Positions 24,065-32,140 of a DNA stretch of 32,279 nucleotides are shown piece by piece (the stretch's first letter is position 1; the number at the start of each line of letters is the position of its first letter). The position numbers were made by a program, and so were the translations under genes. The DNA lies in NCBI GenBank assembly GCA_009379955.1, contig WHST01000074.1:1-32279 (forward strand). Direction: 5' to 3'. A model generated the notes under the pieces. That model was not told the DNA's origin and searched no databases. It worked only from the letters and a program-made list of their open reading frames with translations. Origin of the DNA: Streptosporangiales bacterium. Lineage in GTDB: Bacteria; Actinomycetota; Actinomycetes; Streptosporangiales; WHST01.

Positions 24065-26472
24065 TGGTCACTCCGCTCGTAGGACGTCGCCGACGGGCAG
24101 CCTGCCCGCTCGGCGCGCGGGCCAGGCCGCGAGGACGTTGGCGACGACCAGCGCCGCGGGACCCACCGCCAGCAACGCCCACAGCGCGGTCGGGGGTGGT
24201 AGGCGAGCGGCGTGTAGTCGGCGACGAGCCGCCAGACCGTACGGCCGAGCGCCAGGCCGAGCGGCACGCCGAAGACGAGTCCGACGAGCGTGAGCACGGT
24301 CGCCTGCGTGGTGACGACGGCGCGGCACTGGGCGCCGGTCATGCCGAGCGCACGCAGCACCGCGACGTCATGGCGCCTGCGGCGCACGGCCACGGTCAGC
24401 GCGTGCCCGACGGCCCCGACCGCCAAGGCCGCCAGGAACACCCCGAGCAGGAGCGGCAGGTTGCGCACGCCTCTGACCTGGGCGATCTCCCCCGGCGGCA
24501 TCGGCGGTTCGAAGGCGAGGCCGCCGTCCGCGACGAGCGACGCGGTCGCGCGTTCCAGGCGGGCCGTCACCGACGCCAGGTCGGCGCCGTCGCGCAGGGC
24601 GATCTGCAGCTGGTGCGACTCGAAGCCGTCGAACATCTCGGTGTAGCCCGCGGGCGTCAGCCACCCGCCGTCGAAGTAGAAGTTGCGCTCTCCCGCGGGC
24701 ACGAAGCCGATCCCGGTGACGGTGACCCGGCGCGGCCCTTTCGTCCCCGTCAGCTCAGTCGTGGATCCGACGCCGGCGCCGAGCACCGACGCGGTGTGCG
24801 GGCCGAGCACGATCTCGGTGGCGGCGACGGGCATCCGCCCGGCCGTGAGGACGACGTCGATCGGCGCGCCCACGGGGTCGTACGTGTAGAGCCGGACGGT
24901 CCGCGTCCCCGACTCCGCGACGCCGACGCGCGCGTCGTTCAGCCCGACGACATCGGGATCGGCGGCGACCGCGCCGACGACGCCGGCCACGGCTGGCATG
25001 TCCTGCCCGTCCGCGCCGAGCGGGCTCTCGAGCCCGTACGTCTGGCCGAACCGCGCCAGGTTGGTCGTCGCGTCGGCGACTCCCGCGGAGAACGTGGACA
25101 CCGCGACGATCCCGAGGACACCGGTGATCGCGGCGAGCAGCGCGGGCCGTACCGGCACGGCCGCCCGCCCCTGGCCGGCCTCCAGTGCGAACCGGGTACC
25201 GACCACGACCGGCACGGGCAGCCCGACCCGCGCCGCCGCGAGCGCGACGGCCGACCGCCGAGCGGACGCGACCTGGCCACGACGGCGCAGGGCGACGAGC
25301 AGCACGGTCGCGGTGCCCGCGGCGACCAGCAGCACCGCGCACCCCCACCCGGCGCCGAGCACGAGCCAGTCGGCGTCCACGCCGGGGGCCGGCTCCAGCG
25401 CGGCGGCACTGCCGATGGGCAGTGCCGCCGACGCCGCGACGGCGCCGGCCACGCCGACGGCGCCGCCCGCGGCCGCGGCGACGGTCGGAGCCGCCGAGCC
25501 CGCGAGCACCGCGTGCCGTGGCGGCAGGCCGAGTGCGCGCAGGACGTGCAGGTCGTCGACGGCGGTCCCCGCGTGCCGTGCGAGCGACTGCCCGACGAGC
25601 ACGACCGCGGCCAGGAGGGCGGCGAGCGCGAACGCGAGCAGTCCTCCGGCCTCGAAGTTGGTGGTCTTCTGGATCAGCGGAGTGCTCTCGCCGAGGTTCC
25701 ACACGTCGATGTCCGACCGTTTCGTCGCCTCCGTCATCGCGGAGGTGAACGCCGGCACCGCCGTCGCGCCGCCGGCCAGCCGCACGAACGCGGCGGTCTG
25801 GACGCTCCCCCGCACTCCGGTGAGGTTCGGCCCGTACCTCGCGAACAGTGCTGGCGACGTGACGAGGCCACCCCGGTAGCCGGGTGAGTCAGAGAACCAC
25901 ATGGACCGCACGACGCCGACGATGCGCGCGCGGACCCGCGGCCCGGCCGGACGCACCTGGGCGTCCCCCGTGACGGCGGCGTCCATGCCCTCCGGCGTGT
26001 GCAGCAGGAACGTGACGGTGTCGCCGACACCGAGGCCGTAGCTCGCGACGAAGTTCGGCGTCACCACCGCCTCGTCGACGCGTGCGGGGTCGGCCAGGCG
26101 ACCGTCGAGCACCACGGGACGCTCGACCGTCCGCATCACCTCGTCACCGGCCGGCACGAGGTACACGGGGCCCTGGGCCGTGGGCAGTCCCTCGACGGCG
26201 ACCTCGGTGTTGACGAAGGCCCCCACGGCCTCGACACCGGGGAGCGCCCGCAGCGTGCCGTAGTCGAACGCCGGGTCGTTCGGCAGGACCACGAGATCGG
26301 CCGGCGCCGTCCGCTCGCGCAGCCGCTGCTCGGCGGTGTCGCCCCTGCGGGCTCCCGCCACGGCCGTGAGCACGGCGCAGGTCGCGAACGCGACGAGCAG
26401 CGCGAGCACCACCAGCGAACGGCCGTGCCGGCGGAGCTCCAGCCGCAGCCACGCGAGCGCGAAGGTCACCAT
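24061..26472 (-). CDS. FtsX-family ABC permease (second of three), C terminus frameshifted
   Basis: The open frame gives 803 residues with the same double-FtsX layout as its neighbours. The last stretch after PLAYHP (about 45 residues) has no resemblance to them and reads as an arginine- and serine-rich tail (RPRCGRCWRW..., ending SYERSDQ). Adding one C to the CCCCC run (24196-24192 on the minus strand) restores HPPTALWALLAVGPAALVVAN and the ending GDVLRAE, matching the first permease. It would then stop at 24068-24070. That stop leaves 3 nt before the next ATG, the same gap as at the permease-kinase junction. As read, the last membrane helix is lost. It is either a sequence error or a real recent mutation. 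Confidence 0.85.
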   Translation of the reverse strand: MVTFALAWLRLELRRHGRSLVVLALLVAFATCAVLTAVAGARRGDTAEQRLRERTAPADLVVLPNDPAFDYGTLRALPGVEAVGAFVNTEVAVEGLPTAQGPVYLVPAGDEVMRTVERPVVLDGRLADPARVDEAVVTPNFVASYGLGVGDTVTFLLHTPEGMDAAVTGDAQVRPAGPRVRARIVGVVRSMWFSDSPGYRGGLVTSPALFARYGPNLTGVRGSVQTAAFVRLAGGATAVPAFTSAMTEATKRSDIDVWNLGESTPLIQKTTNFEAGGLLAFALAALLAAVVLVGQSLARHAGTAVDDLHVLRALGLPPRHAVLAGSAAPTVAAAAGGAVGVAGAVAASAALPIGSAAALEPAPGVDADWLVLGAGWGCAVLLVAAGTATVLLVALRRRGQVASARRSAVALAAARVGLPVPVVVGTRFALEAGQGRAAVPVRPALLAAITGVLGIVAVSTFSAGVADATTNLARFGQTYGLESPLGADGQDMPAVAGVVGAVAADPDVVGLNDARVGVAESGTRTVRLYTYDPVGAPIDVVLTAGRMPVAATEIVLGPHTASVLGAGVGSTTELTGTKGPRRVTVTGIGFVPAGERNFYFDGGWLTPAGYTEMFDGFESHQLQIALRDGADLASVTARLERATASLVADGGLAFEPPMPPGEIAQVRGVRNLPLLLGVFLAALAVGAVGHALTVAVRRRRHDVAVLRALGMTGAQCRAVVTTQATVLTLVGLVFGVPLGLALGRTVWRLVADYTPLAYHPRPRCGRCWRWVPRRWSSPTSSRPGPRAERAGCPSATSYERSDQ
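24192..24196 (-). other. Probable frameshift site in a G5 run
   Basis: The plus strand has five G residues here; six would keep the permease frame aligned with its two paralogues through to the conserved VLRAE ending. The frame upstream of this point and the +1 frame downstream both code convincingly, so the break can be placed within a few bases. Confidence 0.8.
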
Positions 26473-26473
26473 G

Positions 26474-28873
26474 TCACTCCGCCCTCAGCACGTCGCCGAC
26501 GCGCAGCCGGATGGCGCGCCGCGCCGGGCCCGCGGCGAGCAGGTTGGCGACGAAGAGCGCGACGGGACCGACGAGGAGCAAGGCCCAGAAGGCGAGCGGC
26601 GGCTGGTACGCAAGCGGCATGTAGTCCGTGACGAACCGCCAGACCGTGCGGCCGAGCATCATTCCGAGCGGGACACCGAACACGAGACCGACCAGGGCGA
26701 GCACCGTGGCCTGGGTGGCCACGACCGCCCGACACTGGCCGTGCGTCATGCCGAGTGCGCGCAGCACCGCGACGTCGCGCCGCCGGCGGCGGACGGCGAC
26801 CGCGAGCGCGTGCCCGACGGCGCCCACGGCGAGCAGAGCCAGGAACCCGGCCAGCACGAACGGGAGCACGCGCACTCCGCGGATCTGGCTTACCTCGGCC
26901 GGCGGCAGGGACGGCGAGAACGGCACCGCGAGCCCACCGGCGGCTGCCGCGGTCGCGCGGTCGAGCCGCGACATCACCTGCGCCGGGTCGGCTCCCGGAC
27001 GCACCGCGATGTGCAGCAGGTGGCTCTCGAAGCCGCGGAAGAGTGTGGCGTAGCCCGCGACCGTCAGCCAGCCGCCGTCGAAATAGAAGTTGCGCGGTGT
27101 CGAGGGCACGAACCCGAGTCCGGTGACGGTGAGGCGGCGCGTTCCCCGCTCGCCGGTGAGGGCGACGGTCGACCCCACGGTGGCGTCGAGCTCGCCCGCG
27201 GTGTGAGGAGCGAGCACCACCTCGCCGGCACCCGACGCCAGCCGACCGGACGTGAGGACCACCTCGAGCGGCGAAACCACCGGGTCGTACGTGTACAACC
27301 TGACCGAACGCCGGCCCGCCTCCGCGACGCCGACCCGCGAGTCGTTGACGCCTGTGACGTCCCGGTCACGGGCGACGAGGCCCCGCACCTCCGCCGACGG
27401 CACCGCGTCCGTGCCGCCGCCGCCGAGCCAGGTCTCCAGCTGGTAGGTCTGGCCGAAGCGCGCGGGGTTGCCCGCGGCGTCGGCGACCCCTGCGGAGAGG
27501 GTGGCCACCGCGACGATCCCCGCGACGCCCGCGACGGCAGCGAGCAGCGCCGGACGCGTCGGCACCGACGCGTCACCGCGTCCCGGCTCGAGCGCGAACC
27601 TGCTGCCCACGGTGACCGACACCGGCAGACCCGCGCGCACCGTGGCGGCGGCGACGGTCGAGCGGCTCCGCGCCTGGCCGCGCGGGCGCGCGCTCGCGAG
27701 CAGGGCCGACGCCGCCGCACCCGCGAACGCAAGCACCGCGGCGGCGACCCAGCCGCCACCGAGGACGAGCAGGTCGACGTCGACACCCGGATCGGGCTCG
27801 AGCAGCCCGGCCGCCCCGAGCGGCATCCAGTGCGACGCCGCGACCGCGACCGCGACACCCGCCGTCGCCCCGGCGGCCACGGCCAGCACGGGCGCGAGCG
27901 AGGCGGCCAGCACGACCAGCCGGCGGTCGGCGCCGACCGCGCGCAGCACGAACAGCTCCGCGACGGCGGGGGCGGTGTGCCGGACGACGGACTGCCCGAT
28001 GAGGACGAGCGCCGCGGCCAGCGCGATCAGGCCGAACACGAGCATGGCGGCCGCGTCGAACCCGAACCTCTTCTGATCGGCCGGACCCCACTCCGCGGCG
28101 TTCCACACCTCGATGTCGGTGCGATCGCTGAGCGCGGTCAGGTCGGCACGAAACCGCGGGACGTCTGCGGCCCCGCCCTCGAGCCTTACCAGCGCGACGA
28201 GGTCGGCGCCCCGGCGCGTACCGGTCAGGTTGTCCTCGTACCGCGCGAACAGCTCAGGCGACGGCACGAGGGTGCCGGCGGCGTCGCGCGTGTCCGAGTA
28301 CCACAACGACCGCACCACGCCCACGATCCGGGCCTCGACCCTCGGCCCTCCCGGCCGCCGGATGGGATCACCGGCGAGGAGCGCATCGGTCTGCTCCGGG
28401 GTGCGCAACCGGTAGGTGACGGTGTCCCCGACGCCCAGACCGGCGCGCTCGACGAAGCCCGACGTCACCACCGCCTCGTCGACCCGGCTCGGGTCGGCCA
28501 GCCGGCCGGCGACGACGACCGGCCGCTCGACGGTGCGCATGACGTCGGCGTCCGCGGGCACGAAGCGGACCGCGCCGCTGCCCGGCGGTACGCCGCCGAG
28601 CGGGACGTCGGCCTCGAGGAATGTCGAGATCGCCTCGACCTCGGGCAGGGCGCGCACGGCATCCCAGTCGAAGCGCGGATCGTTCGGCAGCACCACGGTG
28701 TCGCAGGGCAGGGTCTCGGCCAGCAACCGGTCGAGCGCCGTCGCGCCGCGCCTGGCCCCGGCGAACGACGCGAGGACGGTCGCGGTCGCGACGGCGACGA
28801 GCACCGCGAGGACGACCAGCTCGCGCCGGTGCCGGCGCGCCTCCAGCCGCAGCCACGCGAGCGCGAACGTCAC
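26474..28873 (-). CDS. FtsX-family ABC permease (first of three in tandem)
   Basis: This 799-residue permease has an N-terminal helix (about 18-40), then the VVLPNDPRFDWDAVRALPEVEAI motif (61-83) at the start of the first extracytoplasmic domain. A helix group follows at about 265-385, a second extracytoplasmic domain at about 455-670, and C-terminal helices (AFWALLLVGPVALFVANLLAAG) ending VLRAE. All three permeases share this plan and near-identical motifs, so they arose by duplication. GTG 28873 has GGAGG 7 nt upstream. The next permease starts 1 nt after its stop. It lies 43 nt after the ATPase gene and is the likely direct partner of that ATPase. Confidence 0.92.
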   Translation of the reverse strand: MTFALAWLRLEARRHRRELVVLAVLVAVATATVLASFAGARRGATALDRLLAETLPCDTVVLPNDPRFDWDAVRALPEVEAISTFLEADVPLGGVPPGSGAVRFVPADADVMRTVERPVVVAGRLADPSRVDEAVVTSGFVERAGLGVGDTVTYRLRTPEQTDALLAGDPIRRPGGPRVEARIVGVVRSLWYSDTRDAAGTLVPSPELFARYEDNLTGTRRGADLVALVRLEGGAADVPRFRADLTALSDRTDIEVWNAAEWGPADQKRFGFDAAAMLVFGLIALAAALVLIGQSVVRHTAPAVAELFVLRAVGADRRLVVLAASLAPVLAVAAGATAGVAVAVAASHWMPLGAAGLLEPDPGVDVDLLVLGGGWVAAAVLAFAGAAASALLASARPRGQARSRSTVAAATVRAGLPVSVTVGSRFALEPGRGDASVPTRPALLAAVAGVAGIVAVATLSAGVADAAGNPARFGQTYQLETWLGGGGTDAVPSAEVRGLVARDRDVTGVNDSRVGVAEAGRRSVRLYTYDPVVSPLEVVLTSGRLASGAGEVVLAPHTAGELDATVGSTVALTGERGTRRLTVTGLGFVPSTPRNFYFDGGWLTVAGYATLFRGFESHLLHIAVRPGADPAQVMSRLDRATAAAAGGLAVPFSPSLPPAEVSQIRGVRVLPFVLAGFLALLAVGAVGHALAVAVRRRRRDVAVLRALGMTHGQCRAVVATQATVLALVGLVFGVPLGMMLGRTVWRFVTDYMPLAYQPPLAFWALLLVGPVALFVANLLAAGPARRAIRLRVGDVLRAE

Positions 28874-28916
28874 GAGCCGTCCTCCGACGTGAGCATCGCA
28901 GCGGCGGGGTGCACGG

Positions 28917-29642
28917 TCACGGCGACTCCACGCGTCCGTCCCGCATCTTCACGGCGCGCTCGGCGCCGGCGGCGACGTCGGGAGAGTGGGTCACCATGAT
29001 GATCGTCTGGCCGTCGTCGTGCAGCCGGCGGAACAGCTCGAGCACCTCGAGCCCGCCCTCGCTGTCGAGCGCGCCCGTCGGCTCGTCGGCGAGCAGCAGG
29101 GTCGGCTCGTTGACGAGCGCGCGGGCGATCGCGAGCCGCTGCCGCTGGCCACCGGAGAGCACCGCGGGCACCTGGTCGACGCGGTCGCCGAGGCCGAGCA
29201 GGTCGAGCAGGTCGCGCGCACGCGATCCCGCCTCTCTGCGGCTCATCCCGCCGAGCACGCCGGGCAGCACGAGGTTGTCGAGCGCGGAGACGCCGTCGAG
29301 CAGGTTGAAGAACTGGAAGACGAAGCCGATGTGGTGGCGGCGGAACCGTGCGAGCCAGTCCTCGTTGCGACCGTCGACGCGTTCACCGGCGACCTCGACG
29401 GTGCCCTCGTCCACGGTGTCGAGGCCGGCGATGACGTTCAGCAGCGTCGACTTCCCGCAGCCGGACGGACCCATCACCGCGACGAACTCGCCGGGGACGA
29501 CGTCGATGTCGACGCCGCGCAGCGCGCGCACCGGCGCGAGCTCGGCGGCGAACGTCCTACGCACCCCACGGACGCGTACGGCCGCAGGCGGCTGCGCGTC
29601 GGTCGGTTCAGGCGAAGGAGCGGTGTCCAGGCTGCTGGCCAT
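28917..29642 (-). CDS. ABC exporter ATPase, LolD/MacB type
   Basis: This protein of about 241 residues is a complete ABC ATPase. Walker A is GPSGCGKST (about 58-66), the Q-loop lies in GFVFQFFNLLD, the signature is LSGGQRQRLAIARAL (about 149-163), Walker B is LLLADEPTGALD, and the switch histidine is in MVTHSPD. The ADEPTGALD wording is typical of ATPases that work with FtsX/MacB permeases in export or mechanical transmission. ATG 29642 (or 29645, overlapping the cyclase stop as ATGA) follows GAGG; the longer open frame to 29969 runs antisense-like through the cyclase gene and is rejected. One ATPase appears to serve three permeases here. Confidence 0.92.
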   Translation of the reverse strand: MASSLDTAPSPEPTDAQPPAAVRVRGVRRTFAAELAPVRALRGVDIDVVPGEFVAVMGPSGCGKSTLLNVIAGLDTVDEGTVEVAGERVDGRNEDWLARFRRHHIGFVFQFFNLLDGVSALDNLVLPGVLGGMSRREAGSRARDLLDLLGLGDRVDQVPAVLSGGQRQRLAIARALVNEPTLLLADEPTGALDSEGGLEVLELFRRLHDDGQTIIMVTHSPDVAAGAERAVKMRDGRVESP

Positions 29643-30946
29643 CATGCGACCTCGAGTCGGTAGGCGTTGACCGGTGTGGCACGGCCCTTGACGGACCGGG
29701 AACCCAGGGGTGACCAGGACCACTCGTCCCCGACGGCGCGGACGGTGGACTCCACCGCCACCGTGCTGCCGGCCGGTCGTGCCAGGTCCTGCATGCGCTG
29801 AGCGAGGTTGACCGTGTCGCCGACGAGCGTGTACTCCACCCGCTCGTCGCTGCCGAGCAGCGCGGCGGCGACCTCTCCGGTACTGAGCCCGATACCGAGC
29901 CCGAACGCGTCGAGGTCGCGCGCGGCCCACTCCTCGTCGAGCGCACGCTGACCGGTGTGCATGTCGCACGCGGCCCTGACGGCACGCGCCGCGTGCTCGG
30001 GCTCGGGATCGGGGGCCCCGAACACGGCCATGACCGCGTCGCCGACGTACTGCATGACCGTGCCGCCCGCCGAGAGGATGGCGGCGTTCATCGCCCGGCG
30101 GTGCGCGTTCAGCTGGCCGGCGAGGATGCCCGGGTCGGTGCGCTCCGCGATCGCGGAGTAGCCCCGGACGTCCGACATCAGCACGGTGACGACGAGACGC
30201 TCGGTGCGTCCGGCGGCGCCGCGGTCGCTGCGCAGCCGCTCGGCGAGACCACCGGGCAGCAGCCGCGACAGGGTCTCGCCCTGCTCCTCGCGGCGCAGGA
30301 TCGCGGTGTGCAGCATGCGGAGCCGGCGCAGCGCGCCCTGCCGGCCGGCGCTCGCGCCCTCCGCGAGGTCGAGGAAGAGCTGCTCGACCTCCGCGTTCAC
30401 CGCCTCCGGTGTCTCCCTGCGCGTCGCGGCGATCGCCTTGACCGGCCGGCCCTCCGCGATCTGCCTGAGCAGGTCCTCCTCCTGCGGCGACAGCTCGCCC
30501 TCGGCGCGGGCGGGCGACACGAGCGACTGCACGATCTGCGGGTCGAGCAGTGACCCGCCGGCCGCCACCTCGCGGATGGCGCGGCCGAGCAGACCGGCCT
30601 CGGCCACCCGGTCCTTGAGCAGGTACGCGTACCCCGCCGCGCCGTCCTGCAGCAGCTTGATCGCGTAGTCGGGGTCGTCGAACTGGCTGAGCACCACCAC
30701 GCCGGTGCCGGGCAGCCGCTTGCGCACCTCCCGCGCCGCCTCGATGCCCTCGTCCTGGAAGGTGGGCGGCATCCGGATGTCGGTGACGAGCACCTGCGGA
30801 CGCAGCTTCTCGGCCTGCTCGACGAGCTCGTCGTAGTCGGACGCGACGCCGAGGACGGACAGCCCGGGATCATGGGCGAGCAGGGAGCGCACGCCTTCGC
30901 GGACGATCAGGTTGTCGTCCGCCAGCACCAGCGATATCGCTTCCAC
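29642..30946 (-). CDS. Response regulator with degenerate HTH and class III nucleotide cyclase domain
   Basis: From GTG 30946 this is a 434-residue three-part protein. The receiver (2-125) has Asp10/Asp11, phosphoacceptor Asp56 (VLVTDIRMPP), Ser87 and Lys111. Residues 151-195 align with a LuxR helix-turn-helix (LSPQEEDLLRQIAEGRPVKAI), but the recognition helix is changed to acidic TPEAVNAEVEQLFLDL. A helical linker leads into the cyclase (about 250-405), with metal Asp259 and Asp303 and the transition-state pair Asn380/Arg384 (GDTVNLAQR). The usual purine-selecting Lys is Gln299, so cAMP or cGMP cannot be predicted. The start is 6 nt after a -10-like TCTAAT, so the mRNA is probably leaderless. 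It is the first gene of the ABC-kinase operon. Confidence 0.92.
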   Translation of the reverse strand: MEAISLVLADDNLIVREGVRSLLAHDPGLSVLGVASDYDELVEQAEKLRPQVLVTDIRMPPTFQDEGIEAAREVRKRLPGTGVVVLSQFDDPDYAIKLLQDGAAGYAYLLKDRVAEAGLLGRAIREVAAGGSLLDPQIVQSLVSPARAEGELSPQEEDLLRQIAEGRPVKAIAATRRETPEAVNAEVEQLFLDLAEGASAGRQGALRRLRMLHTAILRREEQGETLSRLLPGGLAERLRSDRGAAGRTERLVVTVLMSDVRGYSAIAERTDPGILAGQLNAHRRAMNAAILSAGGTVMQYVGDAVMAVFGAPDPEPEHAARAVRAACDMHTGQRALDEEWAARDLDAFGLGIGLSTGEVAAALLGSDERVEYTLVGDTVNLAQRMQDLARPAGSTVAVESTVRAVGDEWSWSPLGSRSVKGRATPVNAYRLEVA

Positions 30947-30952
30947 GTGTTG

Positions 30953-30958
30953 ATTAGA
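30953..30958 (-). promoter_or_regulatory. Putative -10 box of the cyclase-ABC-kinase operon
   Basis: TCTAAT on the minus strand (five of six positions of TATAAT) ends 6 nt before GTG 30946, placing the start of transcription at or next to the start codon. No convincing -35 is seen (TGGTCG at the right spacing is weak), so an activator or another sigma factor may be needed. Confidence 0.5.
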
Positions 30959-31000
30959 ACTCCGGGCCGAACCCGCGACCAGGGTGCTGGGACGAGCGCG

Positions 31001-31021
31001 CACGGATGCTGGCATCCCGTG
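31001..31021. promoter_or_regulatory. Inverted repeat between the cyclase operon and the cNMP-binding gene
   Basis: GGATGC (31004-31009) and GCATCC (31012-31017) flank TG, and CAC (31001-31003) matches GTG (31019-31021) with one extra C. The near-perfect 9-bp arms sit in the 174-bp divergent gap, where a shared regulator would bind. A -10-like TACTGT (31065-31070) for the plus-strand gene lies downstream. Confidence 0.5.
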
Positions 31022-31120
31022 AGTTCACCGGCTGGCGCCCTCGTTCGCGCGACCGCGCGGTTCCTACTGTCGTGTCAGTTCTCCGCATCAGCGGCCGACC
31101 ATCACCGAGGGAGGCGTACC

Positions 31121-32110
31121 ATGCGCGTCGAGTCGCGGGTCACCTCACTGTCCTGGATCCCCTCCGAGGCCGTGACCGGCCTCATGAAGAACGCGTTCAC
31201 CACCATCAGCCACTACGACGACCCGCCGCCGGCGGAGCTCGGCGACCTCGGGGAGATGCGCGACACCGACCGCTTCCGGTTCGCCAACCGGCTGGCCGTC
31301 TGGGCGGAGTTCGACGGTCGGCTGGTGGTCGACCACGGCGCCTCCGGCGGCGTCCTCATGGGCAGCAGCCGCCTGGGCGTCGGTCCGGTCGGCACGTCGT
31401 TCGCGGCGATCGCGCTGCCCGACCTGCGCGGCGAGCCGGCGGTCGGCGACGGCTGGGTGCGGTACACACAGACCGTCGGCGGGCGCGCGGCGATGCCGTG
31501 TCCGCGGCGGATCTCCAGTCCCCCGTTCGTCCGGCTGCAGTCGCCGCTGGTCTGGACGACGCTGTCGATCACGCTGCACGCCGACGGGACGTCCGAGTCG
31601 AACCTCGACGGCGCGAGCCCGTTCCCCCGGCACTGGGTCTACGGCGACGACGACACGCTGATCCTCAAGGCCGGCACGACCGACTACCAGGGCTGGGTCG
31701 GGCAGGAGGGCAGGCACCGCACGCCGTGGGGCGACGAGGACTCCCCCGTCGTGGTGACCGCGGCCGAGACCGCGCTGGAGCGGCAGCTCTCGACGACGAT
31801 CATGCGCGGCGGCCACCGGCCGGTCCTCCGCACCGTGCCGCCCGGTGAGATCGTCGTGAAGCAGGGCAGCGAGGAACGCGACCTGCTGCTGCTCCTCGAC
31901 GGCGTGCTCACCGTCGACGTCGACGGCACGCCGCTGCCCGAGCTGGGTCCCGGCGCGGTGATCGGCGAACGTGCCGTGCTCGAGGGCGGCCGCCGCACGG
32001 CGACGCTCACCGCGAGCACCCAGGTGCGCCTCGCCCAGGTGCCCGCCGAGCACGTCGACAGGGAGCTGTTGGCCCGGCTGGCGGAGGTCCACAAGCGCGA
32101 GCAGGCCTGA
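31121..32110 (+). CDS. Cyclic nucleotide-binding protein with uncharacterised N-terminal domain
   Basis: This 329-residue soluble protein has two parts. Residues 1-225 form a conserved but uncharacterised region, beginning MRVESRVTSLSWIPSEAVTG, with HYDDPPPAEL (31-40), RFRFANRL (51-58) and HWVYGDDDTLILKAGTTDY (171-189). Residues about 235-318 form a cyclic-NMP-binding domain (VPPGEIVVKQGSEERDLLLLLDGVL) with a phosphate-binding cassette whose key residues Gly282, Glu283 and Arg292-Thr293-Ala294 are present. ATG 31121 has GAGGGAGG upstream; the frame is open back to 30872 without a better start. There is no HTH, so it is not a CRP-like DNA-binding factor. Its divergence from the cyclase gene suggests it reads that enzyme's product. 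Confidence 0.88.
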   Translation: MRVESRVTSLSWIPSEAVTGLMKNAFTTISHYDDPPPAELGDLGEMRDTDRFRFANRLAVWAEFDGRLVVDHGASGGVLMGSSRLGVGPVGTSFAAIALPDLRGEPAVGDGWVRYTQTVGGRAAMPCPRRISSPPFVRLQSPLVWTTLSITLHADGTSESNLDGASPFPRHWVYGDDDTLILKAGTTDYQGWVGQEGRHRTPWGDEDSPVVVTAAETALERQLSTTIMRGGHRPVLRTVPPGEIVVKQGSEERDLLLLLDGVLTVDVDGTPLPELGPGAVIGERAVLEGGRRTATLTASTQVRLAQVPAEHVDRELLARLAEVHKREQA

Positions 32111-32140
32111 GGGGGGCGCCCGGGGGTCGGGTGGTCCGTG

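Noticed and set aside
26336-28999. 887-codon plus-strand ORF across the first permease
   Set aside because: It is a long high-GC antisense shadow with low-complexity Arg/His/Gly content and no ribosome site; the minus-strand permeases explain the region.
28917-29969. 350-codon version of the ABC ATPase
   Set aside because: The extra N terminus overlaps the cyclase gene in another frame; ATG 29642 or 29645 follows the cyclase stop and gives normal length.
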